A stretch of 64,000 nt of DNA from assembly GCA_916048095.2 (NCBI GenBank), contig OU696587.1, positions 1 through 64,000 on the forward strand, given 5' to 3'. Below the pieces are notes generated by a model. That model saw nothing but the letters and a program-made list of their open reading frames with translations, did not search any database and was not told where the DNA came from. Made by a program: the position numbers and the translations under genes. Positions 22,932 to 35,750 of the stretch are shown piece after piece. Each line of letters opens with the position of its first letter. The stretch's first letter is position 1. Source of the DNA: Sacculina carcini (Eukaryota > Arthropoda > Thecostraca > Sacculinidae).

Positions 22932-25900
22932 CTTCTCACAGTCGCAGCTCGTGTAGGCACCAACTGGCTCAACTTCGTTGTTGAAACTGGCGCCGGAGTG
23001 TCTATCATCCCGTACAAGGCGGTATCGTCTTCTTCACTGCAGCCAACTTCTGTGCGACTCTCGACTGCCACCGGTCAACCCATGTCAGTACATGGCGAAG
23101 TCCGGCTGAACGTCGTACTGCACAAACTTCGGCGCACCTTCTCGTGGACGTTTGTCGTCACGGACGCTGTGGTGCCGCTGCTCGGTCATGATTTCCTGAG
23201 TCATTTCAGGCTGGTCGTGGACTGCCATCAGGGCTGTATTCGTGACACCACCACGTCGCTGCGGGTGCCAGCCAAAGCCAGCGGTGAACTTCCTGTTGGG
23301 CTGGTGGTCAATGATCTCAGCCATCTTCCAGCCGTTGTTCGTCCACTCCTGGCCTCACATCCAGCTCTACTGGCGCCCCGGTCTCCACGCGACGTCGTGA
23401 TGCCTGTACGTCACACCATAGACACCGGCAGTGCCGCGCCAGTGTTCGCCCGTCCTCGTCGCCTGACGCCTGAAAAGAAAAAAGCCGCGAAGGCCGTATT
23501 TGATGACCTCATGCAGGCTGGCGTCGTCCGTCGCTCCAACTTGCCGTGGGCTTCCCCGCTCCACATGGTCGCCAAGAAGACATCAGACGAGTGGCGCATC
23601 ATGGGTGACTACCGAGCGCTGAAGGTCAAGACAGTGCCCGACCGATTCCCTATACCTCACATCAAGGATCTGTCGGCGCATCTGGACGGCATGAAGGTGT
23701 TCTCAAAATTAGACCTGCTCCAGGCGTATCACCAGGTGCCGATGAGTGATGTAGACATCGCTAAAACGGCGGTTGTTACGCCCTTCGGCCTATTCGAGTA
23801 CCTGTTCATGCCATTGGGCCTGCGGAACGCCGGCGCCACTTTCCAGCGCCTCATGAACACCATTCTCGCCGACTTGAAGTGTACCTTCGTGTACCTCGAC
23901 GACGTGCTCGTGTTTTCCGCTGATGCAGAGCAGCACGCCCGCGACCTGGCTGCCGTGTTTGAAGTGTTCGAGAAGTTCTGTCTGCGCTTGTCTCTTGGCA
24001 AGTGCTCCTTCATGCAAACCAGCCTGAACTTTCTCGGACATCGGATCACTTCTGCCGGCGTTCGTCCACCAACTGACAAGGTCTCGGACTTTCCGCAGCC
24101 GAGCGACTCTGCATCTCTCCGACGCTTTCTCGGCATGGTCGGGTTCTACCGGAGGATGATCCCCGGCTTCGCCAACATTGTTCATCCGTTGTCGGAGCGG
24201 ACCAGACTCGAACCATATGACAAGAAGCTGGATCTCAGCGTGAGATAGCAGTCCGCCTCCAATGACGTCAAACAGGCGCTGCAGAACGCCTGCACACTGC
24301 CGCATCCGCAGCTGGACTGTGCACATCTACAATTAGTAACGGACTGCTCTTCGACGGCAGCGGGTGCCGCTTTTCACCAGATGGTGGACGGCGCACCACA
24401 GCCAATATCTTTTTTTCAAAGAAGTTGTCCGCTGCACAACAGAAATACTCAGTCTACGACCGAGAGCTGCTGGCGGCGTATTACGCGGTCGTGCACTTCC
24501 GGCACTGCTTGGAGGGTCGATCGGTGACTCTGTTAACGGACCACAAGCCACTAGTGTCGGCTTTCACTAGCCCAAAGGTGCCCAAATCGGATCGTCAGCA
24601 GAGACACTGGTCGTAGATCACCGAGTATGTGTCGGATGTGCGGCACATCAAGGGCGCCGAAAACATGGTGGCCGACTGTCTCTCGCGCAGCGCTTACGCC
24701 GTCTAGGCAGATGTTTACGACCTGCCAGGTATAGCTCGGGTACAAGCTGAAGACCCAGAGACGAAGGCTGCTGCCACCTCATTGACACCATTCAATATGT
24801 CTGGAGACAAACCTATTATGTGCGACACGGCAACACCGCAACCCAGGCCGTTTTTGCCCAAAAAGTGTCGACTACCAGTCTTTGAGCAAATGCACGGTCT
24901 GTGCCATCCAGGCACATCGGCCAGTGTAAAAATGCTCAAGTCTCGCTACGTCTGGCCGAATATGGAGGCGGATATCAAAACATGGGTGCGCAACTGTGCC
25001 GCATGTCATCAGGCAAAAATAACACACCACACCAATTCGCCGCTGGCCGTCTTCACGGTGTCAAGCGCGCTTTGAATGCGTCCACCTGGAAATCGTGGGA
25101 CCATTACCGCCGGCCACCTCACGCAACCACCCATTTGCCACGCCATACAGATATATTCTAACGAGCATTGCCCGCGCGAGTCGCTGGCCAGAAGCGGTCC
25201 CGTTGACTGATATCAACGCCGCGTCCGTCGCTGAAGCTTTTTTCACTCACTGGGTGTCGCGGTTCGGAGTCCCACTGCGTGTGGTTACCGACCGCGGGAG
25301 CCAGTTCGAATCGGAATTGTTTCGCGAGCTGTCACAGCTAGTGGGATTCCACCGAGTGAGAACTACTGCATATCCCCTCAATCTAACGGACTCCTGGAAC
25401 GGCTTCATCGCGTGATCAAGAGCGCCATCATGGCCCGTCGTCAGTGCTGGCTCTCGGCGCTGCCTGTAGTGATGCTGGGCGTCCGACTGCTGCCCACCGA
25501 ATCCGGCATCTCTCCGTTTACAGCCGTCACCGGGGGCTAACTGCTGAGTCCACGAGTTCCGACGGGCGATACCGTCTCGATCAAGGCGCAGCACGATTTC
25601 GTGATGGATTTAACCCGAAGGATGCAGGAAGTAGACTTCCACAGCATGTCGGCCGACACGGCTCATTGTACACCGTCGACCTAGGTGCCGCCGCGATTGA
25701 TGATTTGCGATCAGGTGTGGGTGCGCGTTGACCGAGTCCGCCAACCACTGGAGGCACCGTATCGCGGTCCTTTCCGTGTCATATCCAGATCGCCGAAGGT
25801 GTTCCGAATCGAGTTACCTACCGGCACTACCGAAACCATCTCTATTGACCGTCTAAAGCCGGCGTTCGTCAAGAGTCCGCAGTCGCTGTCGTCAGCACCT

Positions 25901-26056
25901 GTTCCACGGTCGCCAGTTCCGGCCGCCAGACGAGCACCACCGCAGTATCGACCCGCACCGGTGCCCGCTCCGCGCACCTCGGCGCCAAGAACTGTTCGCA
26001 CCAGAGCGGACCGCGCCGTCACGTTTAAACAACAACCAGATTTTTTCTATTTCTAG
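22884..26056 (+). pseudogene. pol: Element C pol, degenerate
   Basis: Open from the slip site to TAG at 24246. It includes a protease-like segment, VVETGAGVSII (about 22978), in which Glu replaces the catalytic Asp, and a reverse transcriptase with YLDDVLVFS (about 23890). Beyond this the RNase H (LTDHKPLVSAF, 24530), integrase zinc finger (HGLCHPGTSAS ... CAACHQAK) and core (VVTDRGSQFES, 25270) are recognisable but broken by stops at 24615 and 24703-24705 and by frame changes near 24,410, 25,075 and 25,380. The C-terminal tail (25685-26056) is open. The stops at 24615 and 24705 also occur in the second duplicate, so pol was dead before duplication; the TAG at 24246 is specific to this copy. 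Confidence 0.9.
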
Positions 26057-27298
26057 CTGGCAACTAGTGTGTCAGCTGACATATTTTCTTGTGTGTTTTC
26101 TTACTGTTTTCATGTATTTAATTGTGGGGTTTAGACGTCTCAAGACGTTTAGCTTCCTTGCTTTCCTTGGGCGCTTCCGTTCCTTTTCATTTGAGTGATC
26201 AGTGTCCTATGTATACATCTCCTATATGTGTGTGTTTCCATATTGTCCTTGTTTCCGTGATTCCAGGCTTGTGTTGGACTTTTTGTGCAGTACATGGGTC
26301 AATTTTTGAATGATTTCTGAATGAATGATTTGTATGGGTGTATTCCTTGATGTGTGGATGTGGGTGTGTGTGTTGTGTGCATGTGTGCTTGTTGTGATAT
26401 GATTGCATATATACGTATGATTGATTTTTTGTATGCTTGAATTCGATTGTTGAGTGCCTGCGTGCTATTTGTGTGTGCACGTGTCCCTGTGTGTATGTCT
26501 GATATTGTGTGACTGTGTAATATGCGTACTGAACTCTTTGTGATTTTGTTTAGTTATTTTCAGATTCTCTTTGTACTGCAGGATCGGTCATTTTTCCTGT
26601 GGACCGACGTGTGCGTCCTCACCGGCTCACTCCGCTCGTGGTGGCGCACTGTGATATTGTATTCTACTTGTGATCTCACATTTTGTCCTTTTTCCGCTGT
26701 TATCATTGTAATTATGTCCTGGTCGTGTGATATGTGAGAAACTCCTTTGTGTGAACTCACGTATGTTGATTACTTGAGTTTATTGAGGCGAATGTCTTTC
26801 CGGATGTTCCGGCGTACTTTCGCGCTATTTGTCGTCGTTTGTTGTGAGTGTCTCATGCTTTTGAATGTGTTGAATGGATGAATGATGCACCTTGTCTGAT
26901 TGAGTGATTGTATGAATGATGCGTATGTGAGTTCTACTGTATGCTTGAGGTGTATGAATGTTCTGCGAGTGTAAATGTGTGTGAGAGTGTATTGCCACTG
27001 TTTAATTTCATGTGCCCGGCGTGTTGATGTGATTCCTGTGTTTGGAACGTGTTTGCGTCCTTCTCTTGCGATACTGTATCACGCTTCATTTGCTGTTCCA
27101 TACACCTCCAGTCATTATAGTTATCCGTAACTTCCTGCTCTTGTATTGGTGTTCGTCATAACGCGCTACTATTGTCGCCTAATCCGTGTTTTCTTTTGCT
27201 TCAGATGTAGTCAGATTATTTTTAGAAATCTAAGGATGATCTCGTGATGTTCGCAATGAATTTCTCAGCTACATGCTCCGCATCTGGCGGGGGAGTGT
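26057..27298 (+). other. Element C long 3' non-coding region
   Basis: About 1.24 kb lies between the pol stop and the 3' LTR. It is TG-rich, without a convincing open frame or envelope-like gene. The same region is present at 37580-43312 (split by D). Ends in the polypurine tract GGCGGGGGAG. Confidence 0.7.
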
Positions 27299-27785
27299 TG
27301 TAGCGCCTGTGTCGTCTTGATTTTATTATATTTTCTTTGGTCTTACTTCGCGCGTTATTCGAAATTGTTTATTATTCATTTGTTTCCTTTTCCTAGTTTT
27401 TCCAGTATTAATTCCTTTCCATCCAAAACATTAATATTCTTGTGGGGCCGAATTTGAATCTCTTGTTAATAATTTAGGTGTCGCAGCAAAATTTCCGGGG
27501 GCATACGTTGTTTACATTGTTTATATATTGGTTCAGTTTGTAATCTCAATTATCTTTCTAATCTCCTTTGGTTTATTCGATTTATCGCTGTATTATTTAT
27601 TTCATGATGTTTTGTTATGATGTTCTTTGTTCCACTGCCCTGGGTCAATGACCTGTATGCTGATTCGCCAAAATTTAGCTCCGCCCGTAGCCCAGCCTAT
27701 AAAAAGGACGCCAATACAGGAAACGGCCCTAGTCGCAACCGACCGCTCACGTGTTTTTTTACTTGTGACAACCAAACCCGCCATA
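27299..27785 (+). repeat. Element C 3' LTR (unit A)
   Basis: 487 bp, pairs with 15679-16165. Followed by the ACAC target duplication at 27786-27789. Confidence 0.93.
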
Positions 27786-28165
27786 ACACTATCATACTCG
27801 CACAAATCGCAAAACATAACATCGATACAAATTGTCATCTCAGTCCCCACAAATACACCATTCCTTCTTTTCTATCCTCTTTCCGAGTTGGTACTATTTT
27901 CCATTCCTTTCTCCGATCTGGTACCATTTTTACAACAAATCACCAAAAGTGAATTAATATTATTTGGCTAACATCGCAAAAAGGAGCATAACCATCAAAA
28001 TGCAATTTATAGGGGAAAGCTAATACAAAAATGAAATACACTAATTGCAAATGTGAATATTTTTTAGTAATGGTCTTCATATTGTTTCAATGGAACTTTT
28101 TGTCAAATAGCACGTGAATGCCCCCGTCCTCCAATATGTAGCACCCTGTGCTAATTGTCTTATTT
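27786..28165. other. Unclassified single-copy-like spacer (unit A)
   Basis: AT-rich spacer between element C and a SINE. No gene is recognised. Repeated at 43800-44179 in unit B. Confidence 0.7.
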
Positions 28166-28282
28166 GGACTCCGTGGTGTAGTGGTTAGCACACCCGCCTC
28201 ACAAGCGGATGGTCCGTGGTTCGGAACCCGGCGGAGCAGAATTTCATTCGGCGAATTTTATAATCCCACAACCCTGTCCACC
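28166..28282 (+). mobile_element. SINE head (unit A copy)
   Basis: tRNA-Val-like head matching 17186-17300, with A box TGGTGTAGTGG and a mutated B box GGTTCGGAACC. The body of this SINE is interrupted by the solo LTR of G (28283-28668), by H (28707-29743) and by a hAT element (from 29777). Short SINE pieces remain at 28669-28706 and 29744-29776. The far end of this copy lies beyond the duplication junction and is absent. Confidence 0.88.
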
Positions 28283-28668
28283 TGTTAAAACTAATATAAA
28301 TTGACAATAAAAAGATAAAATAGGTGTGCATGAATCATCTAACATGGAATAATATAACAAAATAAGCATAAATAAACAAAATCTGTGACTGACGTGATAA
28401 CCCACAATTAGCGAATTAACCTCGAGTGGAGAATTGGCAAAAAGCCGTTTGGCAACTCTGAAAAACAAGGGGAAGCAGGAGGTGTGGGATCAGAGATAGC
28501 ACGTGCTGCAGAAAAAGGGGATTGTGTATCGTGGAAGAAATTTCGTGTGGACATTTTTCACAGCCAAGACTTAAGAGTCTGGGGCTCGCAGAGCACTAAC
28601 TCTGTGACTCGAACCTGCGACCGGCCTCCAAAAGGTAAATTTGCTTTTGTGGGTCAATAATCATTACA
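28283..28668 (+). mobile_element. Solo LTR of BEL/Pao element G in the SINE
   Basis: 386 bp, beginning TGTTAAAACT and ending TCATTACA, flanked by CACC on both sides (28279-28282, 28669-28672). The identical position in unit B holds the full-length element with two such LTRs, so this is a product of LTR-LTR recombination (or its allele). Confidence 0.92.
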
Positions 28669-28706
28669 CACCCAGCAGAAAATGATGGTACCAGATATCA
28701 GTCATG

Positions 28707-29743
28707 TGTTGCGTGCTGCTGTAGGCGCCATTCGTTCCTTGTAAATATTAATGTGTTATATTCGTGTATTTAGGCGCACACTTTTATTACATATATACAT
28801 GCTACGTTATTCGTTACACTGTCGTATAAATTTAATGAAAAATGTTGTAGCACGTTCTTCCAAACTATTGTCTGCGCGAAACATGTGTAGTGTATTGAGC
28901 CATGTCCTAGGGAACCACACATAATTAAAACATAATCTTGTTTTGTGTTTAAATGTTTTGTGTGTATGCATAAGTGAAGTTTGTATAGTTTTTGAATTGT
29001 GTACGTCCATGATCGCTTGTTCATGTGCATCAACGTGCATGTGTATTGCCTATTTAGATATACTGTATTGTGTATGTGATATACTGTATTGTGTGTGTAT
29101 GTATTGTGTATGTGGATGTACGTGTTGCGCCCCGGTCCTATATGCATTTAGTCGCGTGCAGCATGCCTGGCGCAAAAACATTTTTTTTAGTTCGGGTAAA
29201 ATGAAATAAAAGCTTTGTGCAGAGGCACCAACCCAGAAGGATTATCGCGCCAGTGCAAAAGCACAACCGTTTTGACCACTATCAGCTCGAGTTTATGTGG
29301 TTGTCGGAGACACTTCCGACGCGCTCCGACCACGGCATGAATTATCGGGCATATAAGGGGCGCAGAATGCTGAGTGGGATCACTGTTCCTGCGCACTCGC
29401 TACTCTCTCCAGCAGCACTTCAAGCACATCTCCAGCTGCTGCTCTGTAATATTAGTCGTGTGTATCGTGATATCCTTGCGCGCCGTGCTGTTTGCAACTT
29501 GACGTGGAGCTTGCAAATACATTGGAAACACCGCCGCGTTTTCTGAGCTGAGCTTTCTAACGCGTGTTCCCTTAGTGTATTCACCACAATTGCGCCTTTC
29601 TAAAAGCGAAACTGTCAGCGAATTCAGCAACTACCACACCTTTCTAAAGGCGACTAATTAGCGAAGTACATCGCAATAGTGTAGGTACGCGTACAACCGT
29701 TGAATCAGCAGTTAATTCGTGCCGTGGAAAATGGCTACCAACA
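28707..29743. mobile_element. Element H: 1,037-bp LTR-like insertion (unit A)
   Basis: Begins TGTTGCGTGC and ends CTACCAACA, so the termini TGTTG/CAACA are inverted, as in LTRs. It interrupts the SINE. It has no long coding frame, a TATA-like CATATAAGGGG near 29,350 and an AATAAA-like signal near 29,205. A solo LTR of an unseen element is the best guess; no clear target duplication is seen. Confidence 0.55.
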
Positions 29744-29776
29744 GTGCATTCTGGGGAGCTGGCTCTCTAATACGTC

Positions 29777-30150
29777 CAGGGTTTTAAAAAAACGTTTTAT
29801 ATAAAAAACCAAAAACCAAATTTTAGAAAATAATTTTAGAAAATACCAAATAAACATTGGTTTTTTACACTTTGCACACACAAATCAAAAAAAGGAATGT
29901 CCCATGCTATTTAGTATATAGTTGAACATATTTTAGTACCACTTACCAAGGGTTTTTTAAGTATTTAAAAAAGAAAGAAAAAAAATCATAAAAATGTACA
30001 CACAGGATCTTGAATTTCACCTTGTGGCATCTATAGGCAACGGAAGTTTTAAACCGCTTCCAATTGCGAAAACAGACAATTTTAAACACCCACATATGTT
30101 TGCAAAGTCCAAATCCAAAAACCCAGTGACATTATTTATGAAAACCTAGT
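29777..30150. mobile_element. hAT element, left fragment (unit A)
   Basis: Starts CAGGGTTTTAAAA after the target sequence AATACGTC (29769-29776). It is interrupted by element E at 30156, and its right end is missing because of the duplication junction. The complete equivalent lies at 56551-61924. Confidence 0.85.
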
Positions 30151-30155
30151 GACTA

Positions 30156-31616
<1,461 letters not shown>

Positions 31617-31926
31617 CCGCTGATGCAGAGCAGCACGCCCGCGACCTGGCTGCAGTGTTTGAAGTGTTCGAGAAGTTCGGTCTGCGCTTGTCTCTTGGCA
31701 ATTGCTCCTTCATGCAAACCAGACTGAACTTTCTCGGACATCGGATCACTTCTGCCGGCGTTCGTCCACCAACTGACAAGGTCTGGGACTTTCCGCAGCC
31801 GAGCGACTCTGCATCTCTCCGACGCTTTCTCGGCATGGTCGGGTTCTACCGGAGGATGATCCCCGGCTTCGCCAACATTGTTCATCCGTTGTCGGAGCGG
31901 ACCAGACTCGAACCAAATGCCAATAA

Positions 31927-34900
31927 CCTTCAGTCTTCCGAGCGCGGTGCTGGCGTGCGCACGCGACCGGGGCTCGTCCTCATTCGTGTTATAGTGACTG
32001 TGTTATAGTGTTTCGGTGTTCAGTGTGTCATAGTGTTTCAACGTGTTATTAGTGTTTTGTGTTATAGTGTTTCAGCGTAGTGTCTCAGTGTTTCAGTGCT
32101 TCCATGTGTTGTAACAGTGACATCGTGCTGTATTGTTTGATGTATTATTGGCTGTTGCTGCGAGTGCTCGATCTAGCTCGACCATCAGAGCACCCATGGC
32201 GCGCAAATTCTCGCCAGTCAGCTGAGTGCACGCGAGTAACAGGTAACTCAAGGTGGCGACGGCGGGTTCAACAACCCAGCAATGGCGCAGTGACCGCTAA
32301 CCTGACAACTGCGAATAGTGTGACGCGTAAATTGCGCATACGCAAACACAGGCGTGGCTGTCGCGGTCAAGGTCGCATCAGATGTACCAGGCGCGGTGTT
32401 ATACCGGAGTCAGGCACAGCAGGGAACTGTGAAGTGACGCAATTGCTCACCCCTCTATCGGTTCTTCCGGCACTGTCAACTCAGTATATCCACGTAGTTG
32501 TCGGGAATCGCCCTGAACTTGCTGCTGCTTGTAGACCTCCACAAGAGCTGGTGAAATTCCAATGTGTAGCACCTCGGCGCTGTGGCGGCAGCAGTCGGAA
32601 CAGCACCCTGCGAGTGGGCCATTTGAACGCTCGTTCTCTCATACATAAACTGGAAGAACTGAATGCCTTTCTTTATAAGCATAATGTGGATGTCCTGTGT
32701 GTGTCAGAGACGTGGCTGAAAAGTTGCGTTCTGGATTGTGCCCTCATAGTGCCGGGTTATAGTACGCTCCGTAATGACAGACCCCACAAGCGAGGTGGCG
32801 GAGTGGCTATAATGGCGCGCGACCGCTACACGGTCAAAATGAAAGATAAATCCAAGACGAGTTCTGCAGTGGAGAGTTTGACGGCTGTCATATCCGGGCC
32901 TGGTATCGCTGCTACAACAGTTGTGGTCATGTACCGGCCACCTGACGCCCAGCTGAGCAAATCCATTGCCGACTTCGAACGGCTCGTCAGCTTGTCCATC
33001 GCACTGGGAAAACCGCTGATACTTGTGGGCGATGTGAATTTCAACTGGCTGGACGAGTCGGGCGAAGTTGAGAGGTATCGTGGGCTCCTGAACGATTATT
33101 CGCTGTCACAGCTCATTAAACAGCCAACATACCCCAGTGGGTCATCACTGTTGGACCACATTATCACAAATGTGTCAGGTGAAAATGTTCACAGCGTCTC
33201 TGTGATTGACACCCCATTCGCCGATCACTTACCGATTTTCGCGGACTTCAAGGCCAGATTGAGAGTCAAGAAACCGCCGCCGACACTCTATCGTCCATGG
33301 AGCTGCATCAACTGGGACGAACTCTGTGTACGCCTGTTGAATGCCGACTGGCATGGCCTGGAACAGAGTGACTGTGTAGATGGCATGGTGGACTGTTTCA
33401 TGGAAAACTGGAGTGCATGTCTTGATGTATCGTGTCCAATGAAGATGAAACGACACCACAAAAGTCACACACCATGGGTCTGCCAGTCGGATGAAATAAT
33501 GTCGCTGAGAGAAAATCGCGACAATTGCTACAGGCGATGGCACAGAGCACGCCAGACAGCAGACGAAGACAGCCAGATTGTGACCCAGCTCCGTGATCAA
33601 TACCACATAGCACGAGACAGGGTTAAATCTGCGATCTGTTCGGAGCAACGGAAATTCCTGGTGGCTGAAATGCAAACCAGCTGTTCAAGCTTCTGGACGG
33701 CCATCAGGAACAGAGTGATCAGGAGCTCATCTACCAAAACGGCCTCAGCGATGGACGAGAGACGAGCCGACGAGCTAAACGAGCACTTCTTGTCGGTGAC
33801 TCAGCAGTTGGCGACGTGTGCTGTGAGGAGAGCAGACAAAAATTTCGCGTCCCGACCGCCCACAGTCTGCAGTGCCTCGTTTCGTGGACACAGCATCACT
33901 CTCCCGGAACTTAACAGCGTGGTCCAACGCATGAAGTCTGCATCTTCTGTCGGGACTGACGGTATACCACTCTTCGCCATCAAGCGCACATTCGCTGTCG
34001 TCGGCCCGATTCTGTTGAGGATTGTCAACTGTTCTCTGCGATCCAACAGATTTCCACAGCAATGGAAAACTGCTGTAGTCGTGCCCATACCAAAAACGCC
34101 GAATGCGTCCGACAAAAACGATTTTCGCCCCATATCACTTCTGTGTTCACCGTCGAAAATTCTGGAGAAGGTCTACTGTACCCAGCTGTCGAACTATTTT
34201 TCAGAAAATTGTCTCTTGTACAGCAGGCAGTACGCGTACCGCTCCTCTCACTCGACAGAGCATGCTCTCCTCGATACCATTCAGCACGTCACTGACGCCA
34301 TCGAAAACAAAGAAGTGACGCTGCTGGTATCATTAGATTTGAGCAAAGCCTTCGACACGGTGGACCACAGTCAGTTGTGCGACAAGTTGTCATGGTATGG
34401 TGTGCAGAGCGACTGGATCGACAGCTACTTGACCGGACGGCGGCAGTTTGTGCGCGGTGGAGGTGAGGTGTTGTCTGTGCCGATCGGTGTACCGCAAGGG
34501 TCATCTCTGGGGCCTCTCCTGTTCGTCATTTACACTAATGAGGTCGCCAGCTTCATGACGAATGGCAGGCTCATATCTTATGCAGATGACACTCAACTCA
34601 TGTGGTCAGCACCACCAGCCAGACTCGCCGAGACACTGCACAGTGCTGGGGCGTGCCTCGATCAAATATGCGAATGGTACACAAAAAATGGCATGACTTT
34701 GAATCCAAAAAAGACTCAGCTGATGGTACTGGGAACCAGGGAGCTGTTGAGGAGAGTTGGAGCTGTCCAGATGAGCGTCGCTGGGGAACCTGTTAACAGC
34801 CAGCCCTCCATGAGACTGCTCGGTGTTTCGCTGGACCAGGCTCTCAACTGGGACGTTCACGTCGGTCAGATGGTCCGCAGCTGTAACGCGATGGTGTCGA

Positions 34901-35750
34901 CGCTCTTCAAGCTGCGAGGATCACTCACCTCGTCTACGCTCAAACGTCTGGTGGAGTCTCTGGTCTTCCCCAAGCTGAGGTACTGTGTGTCGGTGTGGGG
35001 CGGGGCCAATCAGCAGCAAATGTCGCGGGTGGATGGAGTGCTGAAACTAGCAGCTAGACTGGTCTCCCTAAAGGGCAAACGTGACGGTGTCTCGTCCTTT
35101 CTGCAGGAATCGGGCTGGCCCACAGCAAGAGACATCGTCCGGCGCCATGATGTCAGACTTGTCATCCGGATGCTGAAGGACAGCAATGCTCCTGATTCGC
35201 TGCGTTCCCTTTTTGTGCACCGCAGCCAAGTCACAGCGAGGAAAACTCGTGCAACGTGTGCCGGAGCGCTGGAGTTACCCAAGACTAGACTCAGCTGCAC
35301 GCAAAAACTTTTTGCCTACAGAGCGGCCGCAGCCTACAATGACGTCCTCTCATCGAGATAGACATATGTGTGCTCATCTAGTCTATGATATTTAGTTGCT
35401 TTTACTGACTCGGTGAACTTTTGTTTTTAACTTTTTCGACCTGTATGTTGTCCAGCGTTTTTATAGTTTAATCATTGATATAATTGACGTTATGGACTTT
35501 TTTACTCTAATTGACCTTCATGCACTGTTCAATGTCTTCATACACTTCATATACTTCATATCTCTTCATTACTTGCAATTAACATTTTTTTGACTTATAT
35601 CCCTCACTTATATATATGTTGTCTGGTTGTGTGCGTCTAATTTGTTCTTTGTGTGTATATCGTGTGTGTACTGTTTCATTGTGCTGTAACGATGTCTGTA
35701 ATAACCTATTTTCGGATGGACATTGAAATAAATAATAATAATAATAATAA
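31927..35750 (+). mobile_element. Full-length LINE (CR1/L2-like) in unit B
   Basis: A 3,824-bp insertion in the pol copy of C. It starts CCTTCAGTCTTCCGAG with a GC-rich leader rich in GTGTTATAGTG motifs, carries one long open frame, and ends in an (AAT)n tail (35729-35750), as CR1/L2-type LINEs end in short microsatellites. AATAA flanks both sides, but the tail hides the exact target duplication. Absent from unit A. Confidence 0.9.
32080..35361 (+). CDS. LINE ORF2: endonuclease and reverse transcriptase
   Basis: An uninterrupted frame of about 1,093 codons; the true start may be downstream of the first ATG. The apurinic-type endonuclease runs from about residue 178 (VGHLNARSLIHKLEE), with SETWL (about 209), GDVNFNWLD (about 317) and the histidine of FADHLPIFADF (about 385). 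Reverse transcriptase follows from about 625 (GTDGIP), with FRPISLL, LDLSKAFDTVDH, GVPQGSSLGPLLF and the catalytic SYADDTQL (about 833). The C-terminal region (about 960-1090) has the LRYCVSVWGG segment common in CR1/L2/Jockey elements. It nicks DNA and copies its RNA at the target. No stops or missing catalytic residues are seen, so this copy could be recently active. An ORF1 is not seen within the insertion. Confidence 0.92.
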   Translation: MSQCFSASMCCNSDIVLYCLMYYWLLLRVLDLARPSEHPWRANSRQSAECTRVTGNSRWRRRVQQPSNGAVTANLTTANSVTRKLRIRKHRRGCRGQGRIRCTRRGVIPESGTAGNCEVTQLLTPLSVLPALSTQYIHVVVGNRPELAAACRPPQELVKFQCVAPRRCGGSSRNSTLRVGHLNARSLIHKLEELNAFLYKHNVDVLCVSETWLKSCVLDCALIVPGYSTLRNDRPHKRGGGVAIMARDRYTVKMKDKSKTSSAVESLTAVISGPGIAATTVVVMYRPPDAQLSKSIADFERLVSLSIALGKPLILVGDVNFNWLDESGEVERYRGLLNDYSLSQLIKQPTYPSGSSLLDHIITNVSGENVHSVSVIDTPFADHLPIFADFKARLRVKKPPPTLYRPWSCINWDELCVRLLNADWHGLEQSDCVDGMVDCFMENWSACLDVSCPMKMKRHHKSHTPWVCQSDEIMSLRENRDNCYRRWHRARQTADEDSQIVTQLRDQYHIARDRVKSAICSEQRKFLVAEMQTSCSSFWTAIRNRVIRSSSTKTASAMDERRADELNEHFLSVTQQLATCAVRRADKNFASRPPTVCSASFRGHSITLPELNSVVQRMKSASSVGTDGIPLFAIKRTFAVVGPILLRIVNCSLRSNRFPQQWKTAVVVPIPKTPNASDKNDFRPISLLCSPSKILEKVYCTQLSNYFSENCLLYSRQYAYRSSHSTEHALLDTIQHVTDAIENKEVTLLVSLDLSKAFDTVDHSQLCDKLSWYGVQSDWIDSYLTGRRQFVRGGGEVLSVPIGVPQGSSLGPLLFVIYTNEVASFMTNGRLISYADDTQLMWSAPPARLAETLHSAGACLDQICEWYTKNGMTLNPKKTQLMVLGTRELLRRVGAVQMSVAGEPVNSQPSMRLLGVSLDQALNWDVHVGQMVRSCNAMVSTLFKLRGSLTSSTLKRLVESLVFPKLRYCVSVWGGANQQQMSRVDGVLKLAARLVSLKGKRDGVSSFLQESGWPTARDIVRRHDVRLVIRMLKDSNAPDSLRSLFVHRSQVTARKTRATCAGALELPKTRLSCTQKLFAYRAAAAYNDVLSSR

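Larger units (their letters stand above)
15679..27785 (+). mobile_element. Element C: Ty3/gypsy (CsRn1-like), with element B nested inside
   Basis: Two 487-bp LTRs (15679-16165 and 27299-27785) flank the element, with the 4-bp target duplication ACAC on both sides (15675-15678, 27786-27789). The LTRs differ at roughly a dozen positions by eye. The primer site TGGTGACCCCGACGT (16167-16181) matches the 3' end of tRNA-Trp, and the polypurine tract is at about 27286-27298. The gag has the CHCC box typical of CsRn1-like elements. Element B (16194-21875) was inserted between the primer site and gag. Gag and pol carry frameshifts and stops, so this copy is dead. Confidence 0.92.

Noticed and set aside
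28166-28240. tRNA-Val(CAC) gene
   Set aside because: The acceptor stem mispairs, the B box is mutated, and the head is followed by a SINE body shared with two other copies.
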